A program made the position numbers and the translations under genes. A stretch of DNA of 64,000 nt from Neorhizobium vignae (GTDB taxonomy: Bacteria; Pseudomonadota; Alphaproteobacteria; Rhizobiales; Rhizobiaceae), in assembly GCF_000732195.1 (NCBI RefSeq), contig NZ_JNNU01000002.1, positions 558,001 through 622,000 of the forward strand, in the 5' to 3' direction. The stretch's first letter is position 1. Every line of letters begins with the position of its first letter. The notes beneath the pieces are model-generated. The model was not told the DNA's origin, did no database searches, and saw only the letters and a list, made by a program, of their open reading frames with translations. Positions 49,091 through 63,071 of this stretch are shown here, in pieces.

Positions 49091-51553
49091 ATGAACAACA
49101 CGTCTTCTCCGGTCGAAATTCCTCAACCGGCCCCCCGCAGCTCCCGTCCCGAGATCATGGCGGAAGAGATCATCGAGCGCCTGACCTACCGTATCGGCAA
49201 GGACGCGAAAGTCGCCAAGCCGCACGACTGGCTGACCGCCACCATCCTGGTGGTGCGCGACCGCATCATCGATACCTGGATGGAATCGACCCGCAAGGTC
49301 TATCGGACCGGCGGCAAGCGCGTCTATTACCTGTCGCTCGAGTTCCTGATCGGCCGCCTGATGCGCGATGCCGTCAGCAACATGGGCCTGATGCAGGAAA
49401 TCCGCGACGCGCTGTCGTCGCTCGGCGTCGATATCGACGTGATCGCCGTTCTCGAACCCGACGCCGCGCTCGGCAATGGCGGTCTCGGCCGTCTGGCTGC
49501 CTGTTTCATGGAGAGCATGGCGACCGTCGACATCCCGGCCTACGGCTACGGCATCCGCTACGTCCACGGCCTGTTCCGCCAGCAGATGGCCGACGGCTGG
49601 CAGGTCGAGCTTCCGGAAAGCTGGCTCGCCCACGGCAACCCCTGGGAATTCGAACGCCGCGAGAGCTCCTACGAGATCGGTTACGGCGGCACGGTCGAAA
49701 CCGTCGGCGGTTACGACGAGACGCCGCGCTACGTCTGGAAGCCGGCCGAACGCGTCATCGCCATGGCCTATGACACGCCGGCGGTCGGCTGGCGCGGAAA
49801 GCGCGTCAACACCCTGCGCCTCTGGTCGGCCCAGCCGATCGACCCGATCCTGCTTGACGCCTTCAACGCCGGCGACCATATCGGCGCGCTGCGCGAAAGC
49901 AACAAGGCCGAAAGCCTGACCCGCGTCCTTTATCCGGCCGATGCCAACCCGGCCGGCCAGGAACTGCGCCTGCGCCAGGAGTTCTTCTTCTCGTCGGCCT
50001 CGCTTCAGGACATCCTGCGCCGCCACCTGCAGCAATATCCGGACTTCACGAACCTGCACGAAAAGGTCGCGATCCAACTCAACGACACCCACCCGGCCGT
50101 GTCGATCGCAGAGCTGATGCGGCTGCTGACCGACATTCACGGCATGGATTTCGAGCAGGCCTGGTCCGTCACCCGCCAGACCTTCTCCTACACCAACCAC
50201 ACGCTGCTGCCGGAAGCGCTGGAAACCTGGCCGGTCCCGCTGTTCGAGCGCCTTCTGCCGCGCCACATGCAGATCGTCTATGCGATCAACGCCCTGATCC
50301 TGATCGAGGCGCGCAAGCAGAAGAGCTTCTCCGACACCCAGATTCGCGCGATCTCGCTGATCGACGAAAGCGGCGACCGTCGCGTCCGCATGGGTAACCT
50401 TGCCTTTGTCGGCTCCCATTCGGTCAATGGCGTCTCGGCCCTGCATACGGACCTGATGAAGGTCACGGTGTTCTCCGACCTGCACACGATGTATCCGGCC
50501 CGCATCAACAACAAGACCAACGGCATCACCCCGCGCCGCTGGCTGATGCAATGCAACCAGGGCCTCACCTCGCTGATCCAGGAAGCGATCGGCGACGAGT
50601 TCCTCGACAATACGGATGCGTTGCAGGGGCTCAACGCCCATGCCGACGACAAGGCCTTCCAGGAGAAGTTCGCCGCCGTGAAGCGGGCCAACAAGGTGCA
50701 GCTCGCCAACCTCGTCGGCAGCCGCATGGGCATCCGCATCGATCCGTCGGCGATGTTCGACATCCAGATCAAGCGCATCCACGAATACAAGCGCCAGCTG
50801 CTCAACATCATCGAAGCCGTCGCCCTCTACGACCAGATCCGCTCGCATCCTGAGATGGACTGGGTGCCGCGCGTAAAACTGTTCGCGGGCAAGGCGGCGC
50901 CGAGCTATCACAACGCCAAGCTGATCATCAAGCTGGCCAATGACGTGGCGCGCGTCATCAACAACGACCCTGCCGTCCGCGGCCTGCTCAAGGTCGTCTT
51001 CGTGCCGAACTACAACGTCTCGCTCGCCGAAATCATCGTTCCGGCCGCCGATCTTTCCGAGCAGATCTCGACCGCCGGCATGGAAGCATCCGGCACCGGC
51101 AACATGAAGTTCGCACTGAACGGCGCGCTGACCATCGGCACGCTCGACGGTGCCAATGTCGAGATGCGCGATCATGTCGGCGAGGAGAATATCGTCATCT
51201 TCGGCATGACCGCCGACGAGGTCGCCAAGGTCCGTTCCGACACCTACCAGCCTCGCGCCATCATCGAGAAGTCACGTGAACTCGCCCAGGCGCTCAACGC
51301 CATCGCCACGGGCGTTTTCTCGCCGGACGACCGTTCCCGCTTCACGGCCCTCACCGACGGCATCTACAATCACGACTGGTTCATGGTCGCCGCCGATTTC
51401 GACGCCTATGCGGACGCCCAGCGCAACGTTGACCAAATCTGGTCCGACCCTAAATCCTGGTATTCTAAGACAATTCGCAATACCGCCCGGATGGGATGGT
51501 TCTCCTCCGACAGAACTATTCGTCAGTATGCGTCGGAAATCTGGAGAGCCTGA
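49091..51553 (+). CDS. glgP: Glycogen phosphorylase
   Basis: The 820-residue PLP enzyme releases glucose-1-phosphate from glycogen. Family motifs are [11 protein letters not shown] near residue 80, [12 protein letters not shown] in the middle and the PLP-lysine region [20 protein letters not shown] (about 675-694). Length is standard. First gene of the glg operon; its TGA stop overlaps the glgB ATG. Its presence with the synthetic genes lets the cell both build and use glycogen. Confidence 0.95.
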   Translation: MNNTSSPVEIPQPAPRSSRPEIMAEEIIERLTYRIGKDAKVAKPHDWLTATILVVRDRIIDTWMESTRKVYRTGGKRVYYLSLEFLIGRLMRDAVSNMGLMQEIRDALSSLGVDIDVIAVLEPDAALGNGGLGRLAACFMESMATVDIPAYGYGIRYVHGLFRQQMADGWQVELPESWLAHGNPWEFERRESSYEIGYGGTVETVGGYDETPRYVWKPAERVIAMAYDTPAVGWRGKRVNTLRLWSAQPIDPILLDAFNAGDHIGALRESNKAESLTRVLYPADANPAGQELRLRQEFFFSSASLQDILRRHLQQYPDFTNLHEKVAIQLNDTHPAVSIAELMRLLTDIHGMDFEQAWSVTRQTFSYTNHTLLPEALETWPVPLFERLLPRHMQIVYAINALILIEARKQKSFSDTQIRAISLIDESGDRRVRMGNLAFVGSHSVNGVSALHTDLMKVTVFSDLHTMYPARINNKTNGITPRRWLMQCNQGLTSLIQEAIGDEFLDNTDALQGLNAHADDKAFQEKFAAVKRANKVQLANLVGSRMGIRIDPSAMFDIQIKRIHEYKRQLLNIIEAVALYDQIRSHPEMDWVPRVKLFAGKAAPSYHNAKLIIKLANDVARVINNDPAVRGLLKVVFVPNYNVSLAEIIVPAADLSEQISTAGMEASGTGNMKFALNGALTIGTLDGANVEMRDHVGEENIVIFGMTADEVAKVRSDTYQPRAIIEKSRELAQALNAIATGVFSPDDRSRFTALTDGIYNHDWFMVAADFDAYADAQRNVDQIWSDPKSWYSKTIRNTARMGWFSSDRTIRQYASEIWRA

Positions 51554-53763
51554 TGAGAAAATCGCCGCGCGTCGATGACGGGAGAGCCCCTGGCGAAATA
51601 CCGTTATCCGAGATCGAGGCGATTCTGGAAGGCAGGCATACCAATCCCTTCGCCGTCCTCGGGCTTCACAAGCTCGGGGACGGTTTCAGGGTCCGCTGTT
51701 TCGTACCGGGAGCGGAAGCGGTCACCGCCCTTTCGCTGAACGGCACCGAACTCGGCGAGCTGACGTGCCGACACGAAGCCGGATATTTCGAAGGCCTCGT
51801 CAACGCCACCCACCTGCAGCCCATCCGCTACCGCGCCCGCCGCGGCGATGACGAATGGGCCGTCACCGATCCCTATACGTTCGGCCCCGTGCTCGGCCCG
51901 ATGGACGACTATTTCGTCCGCGAGGGTTCGCATCTGCGCCTGTTCGACAAGATGGGCGCGCATGCCCTGAAACACGAGGGCGTCGAAGGTTTCCATTTCG
52001 CCGTCTGGGCGCCGAACGCCAAGCGCGTTTCCGTCGTCGGCGACTTCAACGGCTGGGACGGCCGGCGGCATGTCATGCGCCTGCGCGTCGATACCGGCAT
52101 CTGGGAAATCTTCGCCCCCGACATCAGGCCGGGCGCCGCCTACAAGTTCGAAATCGTCGGCAAGAACGGCACCGTCCTGCCGTTGAAAGCCGACCCTTAC
52201 GCCCGTCGGGCCGAACTGCGCCCCGATACCGCCTCGGTCACCGCGCCGGAACTCTCCCAGAAATGGGACGACGCGGCCCACCGCGAATTCTGGGAAAAGG
52301 CCGACCACCGCCGCCAGCCGATCTCGATCTACGAAGTGCATGCCGGCTCCTGGCGCAAAAAGCCGGACGGCTCCTTCCTCTCCTGGGACGAGCTTGCCTC
52401 GGAACTGATACCCTATTGCACCGACATGGGCTTCACCCATATCGAATTCCTGCCGATCACCGAACATCCCTTCGATCCGTCCTGGGGCTACCAGACGACC
52501 GGGCTTTTCGCCCCGACGGCCCGCTTCGGCGAGCCGGAAGGATTTGCCCGCTTCGTCAACGGCTGCCACAAGGTCGGCATCGGCGTCATTCTCGACTGGG
52601 TGCCGGCGCATTTCCCGACCGATGCCCACGGCCTGCGTTTCTTCGACGGTACGGCACTTTACGAACATGCCGATCCGCGCCAGGGTTTCCACCCGGACTG
52701 GAACACCGCGATCTACAATTTCGGCCGGCTCGAAGTGCTTTCCTACCTCGTCAACAACGCACTCTACTGGTCGGAGAAGTTCCATCTCGACGGCCTGCGG
52801 GTCGATGCAGTCGCCTCCATGCTCTATCTCGACTATTCGCGCAAAGAGGGCGAATGGGTGCCGAACGAATATGGCGGGCGCGAGAACCTCGAAGCGGTGC
52901 GATTCCTGCAGAAGATGAACTCGCTTTCCTATAGCGCCCATCCGGGCGTGATGACGATCGCCGAGGAATCGACCTCCTGGCCGAAAGTCTCGCATCCCGT
53001 GCACGAGGGGGGCCTCGGCTTCGGCTTCAAGTGGAACATGGGCTGGATGCACGACACGCTGAGCTACCTGCAACGCGAGCCGATCCACCGCAAACATCAC
53101 CACAACGAACTCACCTTCGGTCTCATCTACGCCTATTCCGAAAACTTCGTCCTGCCGCTGTCCCACGACGAAGTAGTGCATGGCAAAGGCTCGCTGATCG
53201 CCAAGATGGCCGGCGACGACTGGCAGAAATTCGCGAATCTGCGGGCCTATTACGGTTTCATGTGGGGTTATCCCGGCAAGAAACTGCTGTTCATGGGCCA
53301 GGAGTTCGCCCAGTGGAGCGAATGGAGCGAAGCCCGCTCGCTCGACTGGAACCTGCTCCAGTACCATCCGCACGAGGGCATGCGCCGTTTGGTCCGCGAT
53401 CTCAATTTCTGTTACCGCTCCAAGCCCGCGCTGCATGCCCGCGACTGCGAGGGCGAAGGTTTCCAGTGGCTGATCGCCGACGACGCGGAAAACTCCGTCT
53501 ATGCGTGGCTGCGCATGTCGCCGGGAGAAAAGCCGGTGGCGGTGATCAGCAATTTTACGCCCGTCTACCGTGAAAATTTCCGCATCCCCTTGCCAATCGA
53601 AGGCAGATGGCGGGAAATCTTGAATACCGACGCCGAGATCTACGGCGGCAGCGGCAAAGGCAATGGCGGTCGCGTTCAGGCTGTGAACGCGGGAGGAACC
53701 GTTCAGGCCGAAGTCACGCTGCCGCCGCTGGCGACGATCATGCTCGAACTGGAACAAGCATAA
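51553..53763 (+). CDS. glgB: 1,4-alpha-glucan branching enzyme
   Basis: A 736-residue GH13 enzyme with an N-terminal CBM48 ([22 protein letters not shown]), the (beta/alpha)8 barrel with catalytic Asp in [17 protein letters not shown], Glu in TIAEEST and Asp in [11 protein letters not shown], and a C-terminal all-beta domain. It forms alpha-1,6 branches in glycogen. ATG 51553 overlaps the glgP stop. Confidence 0.95.
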   Translation: MRKSPRVDDGRAPGEIPLSEIEAILEGRHTNPFAVLGLHKLGDGFRVRCFVPGAEAVTALSLNGTELGELTCRHEAGYFEGLVNATHLQPIRYRARRGDDEWAVTDPYTFGPVLGPMDDYFVREGSHLRLFDKMGAHALKHEGVEGFHFAVWAPNAKRVSVVGDFNGWDGRRHVMRLRVDTGIWEIFAPDIRPGAAYKFEIVGKNGTVLPLKADPYARRAELRPDTASVTAPELSQKWDDAAHREFWEKADHRRQPISIYEVHAGSWRKKPDGSFLSWDELASELIPYCTDMGFTHIEFLPITEHPFDPSWGYQTTGLFAPTARFGEPEGFARFVNGCHKVGIGVILDWVPAHFPTDAHGLRFFDGTALYEHADPRQGFHPDWNTAIYNFGRLEVLSYLVNNALYWSEKFHLDGLRVDAVASMLYLDYSRKEGEWVPNEYGGRENLEAVRFLQKMNSLSYSAHPGVMTIAEESTSWPKVSHPVHEGGLGFGFKWNMGWMHDTLSYLQREPIHRKHHHNELTFGLIYAYSENFVLPLSHDEVVHGKGSLIAKMAGDDWQKFANLRAYYGFMWGYPGKKLLFMGQEFAQWSEWSEARSLDWNLLQYHPHEGMRRLVRDLNFCYRSKPALHARDCEGEGFQWLIADDAENSVYAWLRMSPGEKPVAVISNFTPVYRENFRIPLPIEGRWREILNTDAEIYGGSGKGNGGRVQAVNAGGTVQAEVTLPPLATIMLELEQA

Positions 53764-53783
53764 GGGACCTTGGGAGGGAAACG

Positions 53784-55046
53784 ATGAACGAAAAGAGAAT
53801 TCAGCCCCTGTCGCGCGATGCAATGGCCTATGTGCTTGCCGGCGGCCGAGGCAGTCGCCTGAAGGAACTCACCGACCGCCGCGCCAAGCCTGCCGTCTAT
53901 TTCGGCGGCAAGGCGCGCATCATCGATTTCGCGCTGTCGAACGCGCTGAATTCCGGCATCCGCCGCATCGGGGTGGCGACGCAGTACAAGGCCCATTCGC
54001 TGATCCGCCACATGCAGCGCGGCTGGAACTTCTTCCGGCCCGAGCGCAACGAGAGCTTCGACATCCTGCCCGCCTCCCAGCGTGTCTCCGAGACGCAATG
54101 GTATGAAGGCACCGCCGACGCCGTCTTCCAGAACATCGACATCATCGAAGCCTATGCGCCCGAATACATGGTCATCCTCGCCGGCGACCACGTCTACAAG
54201 ATGGACTACGAATACATGCTGCAGCAGCATGTGGACAGCGGCGCCCAGGTCACCGTAGGCTGCCTGGAAGTGCCGCGCATGGAAGCGACCGGTTTCGGCG
54301 TCATGCATGTCAACGAGAAGGACGAGATCATCGCCTTCGTCGAAAAACCCGCCGATCCGCCCGGCATTCCCGGCAATCCGGATTTCGCGCTCGCCTCGAT
54401 GGGCATCTACGTCTTCCACACCAAGTTCCTGATGGACGTCCTGAAGCGCGATGCGGAGACCCCCGGCTCCAGCCGCGATTTCGGCAAAGACATCATCCCC
54501 TATATCGTCGAGCACGGCAAAGCCGTCGCCCATCGTTTCGCCGATAGCTGCGTCCGCTCCGATTTCGAGCGTGAGCCCTACTGGCGCGACGCCGGCACGG
54601 TCGATGCCTACTGGCAGGCCAATATCGACCTGACGGAAATCGTTCCGGGATTGGATATCTACGACAAGTCCTGGCCAATCTGGACCTATGCGGAAATCAC
54701 CCCACCGGCGAAATTCGTCCACGACGACGAAAACCGCCGTGGTTCGGCGACCTCCTCGGTCGTATCCGGCGACTGCATCATTTCCGGCTCGTCGCTCAAT
54801 CGAAGCCTGCTGTTTACCGGGGTGCGCGCCAATTCCTATTCCCGACTCGAAGGCGCGGTCGTGCTGCCGAATGTCAGGATCGGACGACGCGCGCAGCTTC
54901 GTAATGTCGTCATCGATCACGGTGTAACCATTCCTGAAGGCCTGGTGGTCGGCGAAGATCCCGAACTCGATGCGAAGCGTTTCCGCCGCACCGAAACCGG
55001 TATCTGCCTGATCACCCAGGCAATGATCGACAAACTGGATCTGTAA
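53784..55046 (+). CDS. glgC: Glucose-1-phosphate adenylyltransferase
   Basis: A 420-residue enzyme that makes ADP-glucose, the committed step of bacterial glycogen synthesis. Nucleotide loop [13 protein letters not shown] (residues about 18-30), [16 protein letters not shown], the sugar-phosphate region FVEKP, and a C-terminal left-handed beta-helix ([17 protein letters not shown]) are all present. GGGAGGG lies a few bases before ATG 53784. Allosteric control by glycolytic intermediates is known for the family. Confidence 0.96.
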   Translation: MNEKRIQPLSRDAMAYVLAGGRGSRLKELTDRRAKPAVYFGGKARIIDFALSNALNSGIRRIGVATQYKAHSLIRHMQRGWNFFRPERNESFDILPASQRVSETQWYEGTADAVFQNIDIIEAYAPEYMVILAGDHVYKMDYEYMLQQHVDSGAQVTVGCLEVPRMEATGFGVMHVNEKDEIIAFVEKPADPPGIPGNPDFALASMGIYVFHTKFLMDVLKRDAETPGSSRDFGKDIIPYIVEHGKAVAHRFADSCVRSDFEREPYWRDAGTVDAYWQANIDLTEIVPGLDIYDKSWPIWTYAEITPPAKFVHDDENRRGSATSSVVSGDCIISGSSLNRSLLFTGVRANSYSRLEGAVVLPNVRIGRRAQLRNVVIDHGVTIPEGLVVGEDPELDAKRFRRTETGICLITQAMIDKLDL

Positions 55047-55052
55047 CGTCTT

Positions 55053-58141
<3,089 letters not shown>

Positions 58142-58145
58142 GCCT

Positions 58146-60092
58146 ATGGCAAAAGCGACGATCCAGGGCGGCGTGACCTTGACAGCAGACGGCGCCGAGT
58201 TCGCCGTCTGGTCCCACAATGCCGAGCGGATCGAACTCTGCCTTTTCGATGCCGAGGGCAAACGGGAAACCGCCCGCCACCGCCTGGTGCGCGGTCGCGA
58301 CGACATTCATCGCATCTCGGTGCCGGCGCTCGGTGCCGGCGCCCGTTACGGCTACCGTGCCTGGGGCGCCTACGATCCCGACAACGGCTCCTGGTTCGAT
58401 TCGTCGAAACTGCTCGTCGATCCCTATGCCCGCGAGCTCGACCGCCCCTTCCGCCACGACGCCCGGCTCTCGATGTTCGGCGTCGATACCGCCGATCTGG
58501 TGCCGAAGGCGGTCGTCACGCGCGATCCGCTCGCCAAGATCGGCCGTCCGATCCTGCCGCCGGGGGGCTTCGTCTACGAGGTCGCGGTCAAGCCCTTCAC
58601 TATGCTCCATCCGGCGATCCCGGAAAAACAACGGGGCACGGTCGCAGCCCTAGCCCATCCCTCGATCATCGCGCACCTGAAGAAGATCGGCGTCGATGCG
58701 ATCGAGCTGATGCCGATCACAGCTTGGATCGACGAACGCCACCTTCCCCCGCTCTGCCTCACCAACGGCTGGGGCTACAATCCGGTCGCCTTCATGGCGC
58801 TCGATCCGCGCCTCTGCCCCGGCGGCATCAGGGAACTGCGCGAGACGGTCGCAACGCTGCACCAGGCCGGCATCGGCACCATCCTCGACCTCGTCTTCAA
58901 CCATACCGGAGAGAGCGACCGCTTTGGCGCGACGCTCTCCATGCGCGGCCTCGACAACCGCTCCTATTACCGCCATGTCCACGGCGAACCCGGCCATCTG
59001 GTCAACGATACCGGCACCGGCAACACGGTCGCCTGCGACCACCCTTATGTCCGCCGGCTGATCATCGACACGCTCCGCCATTTCGTCGTCCATGCCGGCA
59101 TAGACGGTTTCCGCTTCGACCTCGCCCCGATCATCGGCCGCACGGAAAGCGGTTTCGAGGCCAAGGGAGAGACGCTGAAGGCAATGATCTCCGACGAGGC
59201 GCTGAAGGACCGCATCCTGATCGCCGAGCCCTGGGATATCGGCCATGGGGGTTACCAGCTCGGCAATTTCCCGGAACCCTTCCTCGAATGGAACGACCGC
59301 GCCCGCGACGACATGCGCCGCTACTGGCGTGGCGACCAGTGGACGACGGGCGCGCTCGCCACAAGGCTCTCCGGCTCGTCGGATATTTTCGAAAAATCCG
59401 GCCGCAGCCGCACTGTCAACTTCCTCGCCGCCCATGACGGCTTCACGCTGATGGACCTCGTCTCCAACGAGCATAAGCACAACGAGGCGAACGGCGAACA
59501 GAACCGCGACGGCCACGGCGAAAACTTTTCCTGGAACAACGGCATCGAAGGCGAGACCAACGATGCTGCCATCAACGAGAATCGCCGCCGCGATGTCGCG
59601 GCCTTGCTCTCCACCCTGTTTGCCAGCCGCGGCACGGTCATGCTGACCATGGGCGACGAAGCCGGGCGCAGCCAGCGCGGCAACAACAACGCCTATTGCC
59701 AGGACAATGCGATCACCTGGTTAGACTGGAGCAAGATCGACAAGACGCTGATCGAACACACCGCCATGCTCGCCGCGCTCCGAAAACGCTTCGCGGTCTT
59801 TTCGGAAACCTCCTTCTTCACCGGCAACGGCGATGTCGAATGGCTGTCCGCCTCCGGAAAGCCCATGGAAATCGGCGACTGGGAAAATCCCGGCAATCCG
59901 GTGCTCGGCATGGTGCTGAAGACGCTCGACCGGCAGACCGACAGAGACACCCGCATCGCCATTCTCTTCAACCGCGGCCACGAGCAGGTAAGCTTCGCGC
60001 TTCCCGGCTGGGGATGGAAACATTTTACCTCCCGCGAGCTATGGAATCAGGTGCTTCCCGCCCGTTCGGTCCGTTTCTGCATCGAGGATTGA
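58146..60092 (+). CDS. glgX: Glycogen debranching enzyme
   Basis: A 648-residue GH13 isoamylase-type enzyme. It has an N-terminal CBM48 (TLTADGAEFAVWSHNAERIEL) and a catalytic barrel with Asp in GIDGFRFDLAPIIGR, Glu in LIAEPWDIG and the third acid in FLAAHDGFT. It removes the short alpha-1,6 stubs left by glycogen phosphorylase. The last gene of the glgP-glgB-glgC-glgA-pgm-glgX operon, starting 4 bp after pgm. Confidence 0.94.
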   Translation: MAKATIQGGVTLTADGAEFAVWSHNAERIELCLFDAEGKRETARHRLVRGRDDIHRISVPALGAGARYGYRAWGAYDPDNGSWFDSSKLLVDPYARELDRPFRHDARLSMFGVDTADLVPKAVVTRDPLAKIGRPILPPGGFVYEVAVKPFTMLHPAIPEKQRGTVAALAHPSIIAHLKKIGVDAIELMPITAWIDERHLPPLCLTNGWGYNPVAFMALDPRLCPGGIRELRETVATLHQAGIGTILDLVFNHTGESDRFGATLSMRGLDNRSYYRHVHGEPGHLVNDTGTGNTVACDHPYVRRLIIDTLRHFVVHAGIDGFRFDLAPIIGRTESGFEAKGETLKAMISDEALKDRILIAEPWDIGHGGYQLGNFPEPFLEWNDRARDDMRRYWRGDQWTTGALATRLSGSSDIFEKSGRSRTVNFLAAHDGFTLMDLVSNEHKHNEANGEQNRDGHGENFSWNNGIEGETNDAAINENRRRDVAALLSTLFASRGTVMLTMGDEAGRSQRGNNNAYCQDNAITWLDWSKIDKTLIEHTAMLAALRKRFAVFSETSFFTGNGDVEWLSASGKPMEIGDWENPGNPVLGMVLKTLDRQTDRDTRIAILFNRGHEQVSFALPGWGWKHFTSRELWNQVLPARSVRFCIED

Positions 60093-60227
60093 CGCACCGC
60101 AAAAATCGCTCGCCAACCAAGGCAAACCCTGTAAAGTCCGCCAGCCATCAAAGCAGTTCCGGGAAAGTATCAAGCGGTATTCCGTCGGAAATTGCGTCAG
60201 CTTTCGGGAAGAAATCAGTGAGGTCGC

Positions 60228-60713
60228 ATGCGTGAAATTTCGCTAACCGAGGTCGGGGGTCTGGTTGGCACGGAAGTCGGCGTATCGGATTGGCTCACGG
60301 TGGATCAGCCGATGATCGACCTCTTCGCCAAGGCCACCCACGACCACCAGTTCATCCATGTCGATCCGGAAAGGGCAGCTGCCGAAAGCCCCTTCGGCGG
60401 CACCATCGCCCACGGTTTCCTGACACTGTCGCTGCTGTCTGCCATGAACTTCGACTGCGTGCCGAGGATCCGTGAACAGACGATGGGCATCAATTACGGT
60501 TTCGACCGTATCCGCTTCATGTCGCCGGTCAAAAGCGGCAGCCGCATCCGCGGCCATTTCACGCTGGCCGAGACCCGCTTCCGCGGCGCCGGCATGCTGA
60601 TGACCACCTACGACATCTCGATCGAGATCGAGAACGAGAGGAAACCGGCGCTGACCGCCATCTGGATCACCATCATCCAGTTCGATCCGAAAGACCGGCC
60701 CGAAGGAGTGTAA
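60228..60713 (+). CDS. MaoC-family hydratase, NodN-like
   Basis: A 161-residue hot-dog-fold protein with the R-specific hydratase motif: ATHDHQFIHVDPERA (Asp and His of the active site) and GTIAHGFLTLSL. Resembles NodN-like MaoC proteins, which hydrate enoyl-CoA; actual substrate unknown. ATG 60228 is preceded by GTGAGG. The following DUF2332 gene starts 6 bp later. Confidence 0.88.
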   Translation: MREISLTEVGGLVGTEVGVSDWLTVDQPMIDLFAKATHDHQFIHVDPERAAAESPFGGTIAHGFLTLSLLSAMNFDCVPRIREQTMGINYGFDRIRFMSPVKSGSRIRGHFTLAETRFRGAGMLMTTYDISIEIENERKPALTAIWITIIQFDPKDRPEGV

Positions 60714-60718
60714 CCGCC

Positions 60719-61776
60719 ATGGCGTCCGAAGAGGAAATCAGGCAGGCGTTCCGGGAACAGATTGTCGGAGGCCAGATCCTCGGATCCCCTTTTACGGCGC
60801 GGCTCGGCAAGTTGATGCTCGAACATCTCGACCGATCGACCGAAGTGGGCAGGCGAATTTTGAGCTGGGAAGGAGATCCTGCCACACGCGGCGACCTGGT
60901 GCCGACGCGCCTCGCCGGCGCCCTGCATGCGCTGGTCATCGATGGCAAGGACGATCGCCTGAAGGCAGCCTATCCGCCGAACGATGTGAACGACGACGTG
61001 CTTTGGATGGCGATCGCCAGGGCCTTCGAAACCCATGAAGGCTTCATTCTCGAGCGCCTGAATTTCGCCCCGCAGACCAACGAGGTGCGCCGGTCGAGCA
61101 GCCTGCTCGCGGGCTTCCTCACCGTCACCGATCTGTTCGGCAAGCCGCTGATCCTGTCGGAATTCGGCGCCAGCATGGGCCTCAATCTCAATTGGGACCG
61201 CTACCATTACGATCTCGGCGGTTTCCTCTGGGGCGATCCGTCCTCGCTGGCCGACTCAAGCCCGATTGGCAGGGTCCGCCCCCGCCCGATGTAGAGATCA
61301 CCATTACGGACCGCGCCGGCTGCGACCTCAACCCGCTCGACCCGAACTCCCCGCAAGACAGCCTGCGACTGCTGTCCTACATCTGGGCCGACCAGGCGGA
61401 CCGGGTGGAACGCACTCGAGCAGCGCTGCAGATCGCCAGAGAGCACCCCGCTCTCGTCGAAAAGGGCGACGCGCTTGCCTGGCTGCGCGACAAGCGGCTG
61501 AAGGTACTCGAGCCCGGCACAGTCCATGTCGTCTACCATTCGATCGCCTGGCAATACCTGCCGCCGGACGCCCGCGCTGTGGGCGAGACAATCATCGCAG
61601 AAGCCGGCCGCCGTGCGACGGAAGATGCCCCACTCGCCCGGCTGCAGATGGAAATGGACGACGATCCGGACAGCGCAGCACTCAGTCTGCAGATCTGGCC
61701 GACTGGCGAGACCCGCGAACTCGGCCGCATCGATCCCCACGGCCGCTGGGTAAGGTGGAAGGGCTGGGAAGCTTGA
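60719..61776 (+). pseudogene. DUF2332 protein gene with frameshift
   Basis: Two overlapping frames encode consecutive parts of one DUF2332 protein of about 350 residues. The first frame runs to LWGDPSS (around 61245) and then turns to nonsense before stopping at 61294. The second frame picks up with RLKPDWQGPPPPDVEIT and continues to ...WVRWKGWEA, ending at 61776. The switch needs a shift of one base near 61240-61260, as after loss of one nucleotide or gain of two. Either the gene is broken in this strain or there is a sequencing error. Function of the family is unknown. Confidence 0.8.
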
Positions 61777-62012
61777 GCGACCTGAATCCCGCCGAGATCG
61801 AGCAGACGAAGCTCCTGGCGAACGCGCTGGATCGGGCCTCGACGGCCTGTTTCACGGTCGGGATTGCAACACCGCTTGCCGGCTACGTCTACAATCTGGC
61901 AGTTTTCAATACTATGTCCGGTTCTCGTATGATTTTCAGCCTCGTCGGTTGGCTTTTGAGCGCTGTGCTACTACATTACTTGGCAAGACGAGCACTCAGG
62001 AGACTAGCCTGA
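61773..62012 (+). CDS. Small membrane protein, hypothetical
   Basis: A 79-residue protein with two hydrophobic segments (FTVGIATPLAGYVYNLAVF and MIFSLVGWLLSAVLLHYLA) and a basic C-terminal ARRALRRLA. The start is probably TTG 61773, overlapping the TGA of the DUF2332 frame and preceded by GGAAGG. Its stop overlaps the start of the next small gene. No family recognised. Confidence 0.6.
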   Translation: MSDLNPAEIEQTKLLANALDRASTACFTVGIATPLAGYVYNLAVFNTMSGSRMIFSLVGWLLSAVLLHYLARRALRRLA

Positions 62013-62137
62013 TGGATTTCTGGTTTTTTTACTCCGTGGTCTTGCCCGCAGTCATCGTCCTGATCGGCTACATAGCCGTGCGCCTGCACGAGTGGGATCT
62101 CGACCGCAAGCACAAACCTCGCCAGCCCGGCGAGTGA
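62012..62137 (+). CDS. 41-residue membrane protein, hypothetical
   Basis: The protein is one transmembrane helix (FYSVVLPAVIVLIGYIAVRL) with a charged C-terminal tail (HEWDLDRKHKPRQ). ATG 62012 overlaps the previous stop (TGATG) and has AGGAG 9 bases upstream, which supports translation. Confidence 0.55.
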   Translation: MDFWFFYSVVLPAVIVLIGYIAVRLHEWDLDRKHKPRQPGE

Positions 62138-62147
62138 TCCCCGCTGC

Positions 62148-62456
62148 CTAAGCTCCCATTTCCATCAGCACGAAACCGATGAGCGGCAACAGCGCCGCGC
62201 CGATCGTGATGTAGGCGGTGCGGGTCGGCGTCAGGCCGAAGCCCGCGCCGGAAATGCCGGCCCCGATCAATCCGGCGATCGGGATCGAGAGGCCCCGGTC
62301 GATCCCCGGCACCAAGAAGGCGATCGCTCCCGCGACCGACGCGCAGGCGCCGATCAGGGCACCTTTCCAGATCTCGATTCCGGAAAGCTTTGCGGCAATC
62401 GCCCCGCCGATCACCGCCGCAACGACGGCAATTGCCATCAGTGTGAATTGTCCCAT
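62148..62456 (-). CDS. Small membrane protein, hypothetical
   Basis: A 102-residue, Gly/Ala-rich protein with three or four hydrophobic helices (LMAIAVVAAVIGGAIAAKL, GALIGACASVAGAIAFLV, SIPIAGLIGAGISGAGFGL, YITIGAALLPLIGFVLMEM). No family recognised. It converges with the small plus-strand gene and is 66 bp downstream of soxG. Confidence 0.7.
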   Translation of the reverse strand: MGQFTLMAIAVVAAVIGGAIAAKLSGIEIWKGALIGACASVAGAIAFLVPGIDRGLSIPIAGLIGAGISGAGFGLTPTRTAYITIGAALLPLIGFVLMEMGA

Positions 62457-62522
62457 GACATCCTCCCCATTCTCATGAGAAGAGTGAGGTTCTGTAAGAG
62501 CAAGTCAAGTGAGGCTATTGTC

Positions 62523-63071
62523 TTAGACGGCCGCGTCCTGCGCGCCTTCTGCCAACAGGCCGAAAGCATAGTCCGAAAACGACCGCCAGACCTCCACGCG
62601 GAACGCGTCCTCCACGGTCCGCAGCAGCACGATCTCGACCTTGCCCAGAATGGTCCGCGAGCAGGCGCCGACCGGGAAGACCTTCAACGACAGATCCTGC
62701 GGGCAGCCGGCATTGATCGCCGCCGCAGCGCCAGGGCCAGACACCAGGATCGCCGTGTTGCGGTGGGAAACATCCGTTGCCGAATGCAGCGCGCCGGAAT
62801 TCTTCGCGGCCTGCATCAGCCCGCCGTTCGCCTCCGCGATTACCAGCCATTCGTCCGGCCCGAGCCACAGCGCCGAGCGGCCATGAGCGGATGCCGAGGC
62901 TTTCGGCCTGACCGGCAGATCGACGCCGAGCGCCGAAGAGAGCGCCGCGACATCCTCGGCCCTGGCGCGCAGCGAAATGCGCTCGGCGGGCGGTGCGGCT
63001 TCGAGACGGACGGTCGACGAACCGCCGTGGAAGCCGGAAAGAGGCGAAGTGCGGTTTGCCAGATCAGCCAT
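62523..63071 (-). CDS. soxG: Sarcosine oxidase gamma subunit
   Basis: The 182-residue subunit of the heterotetrameric sarcosine oxidase, which demethylates sarcosine to glycine with tetrahydrofolate and oxygen. SoxG-family pieces ALWLGPDEWLVIA, DVSHRNTAILVSGPGA and RSFSDYAFGLL are clear. ATG 63071 overlaps the end of soxA by 8 bp, giving translational coupling; a start at 63086 is also in frame. Confidence 0.92.
   Translation of the reverse strand: MADLANRTSPLSGFHGGSSTVRLEAAPPAERISLRARAEDVAALSSALGVDLPVRPKASASAHGRSALWLGPDEWLVIAEANGGLMQAAKNSGALHSATDVSHRNTAILVSGPGAAAAINAGCPQDLSLKVFPVGACSRTILGKVEIVLLRTVEDAFRVEVWRSFSDYAFGLLAEGAQDAAV

Noticed and set aside
49001..53823. Long minus-strand frames opposite glgP and glgB
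   Set aside because: Shadows of two well-conserved enzymes; no ribosome sites or family motifs.
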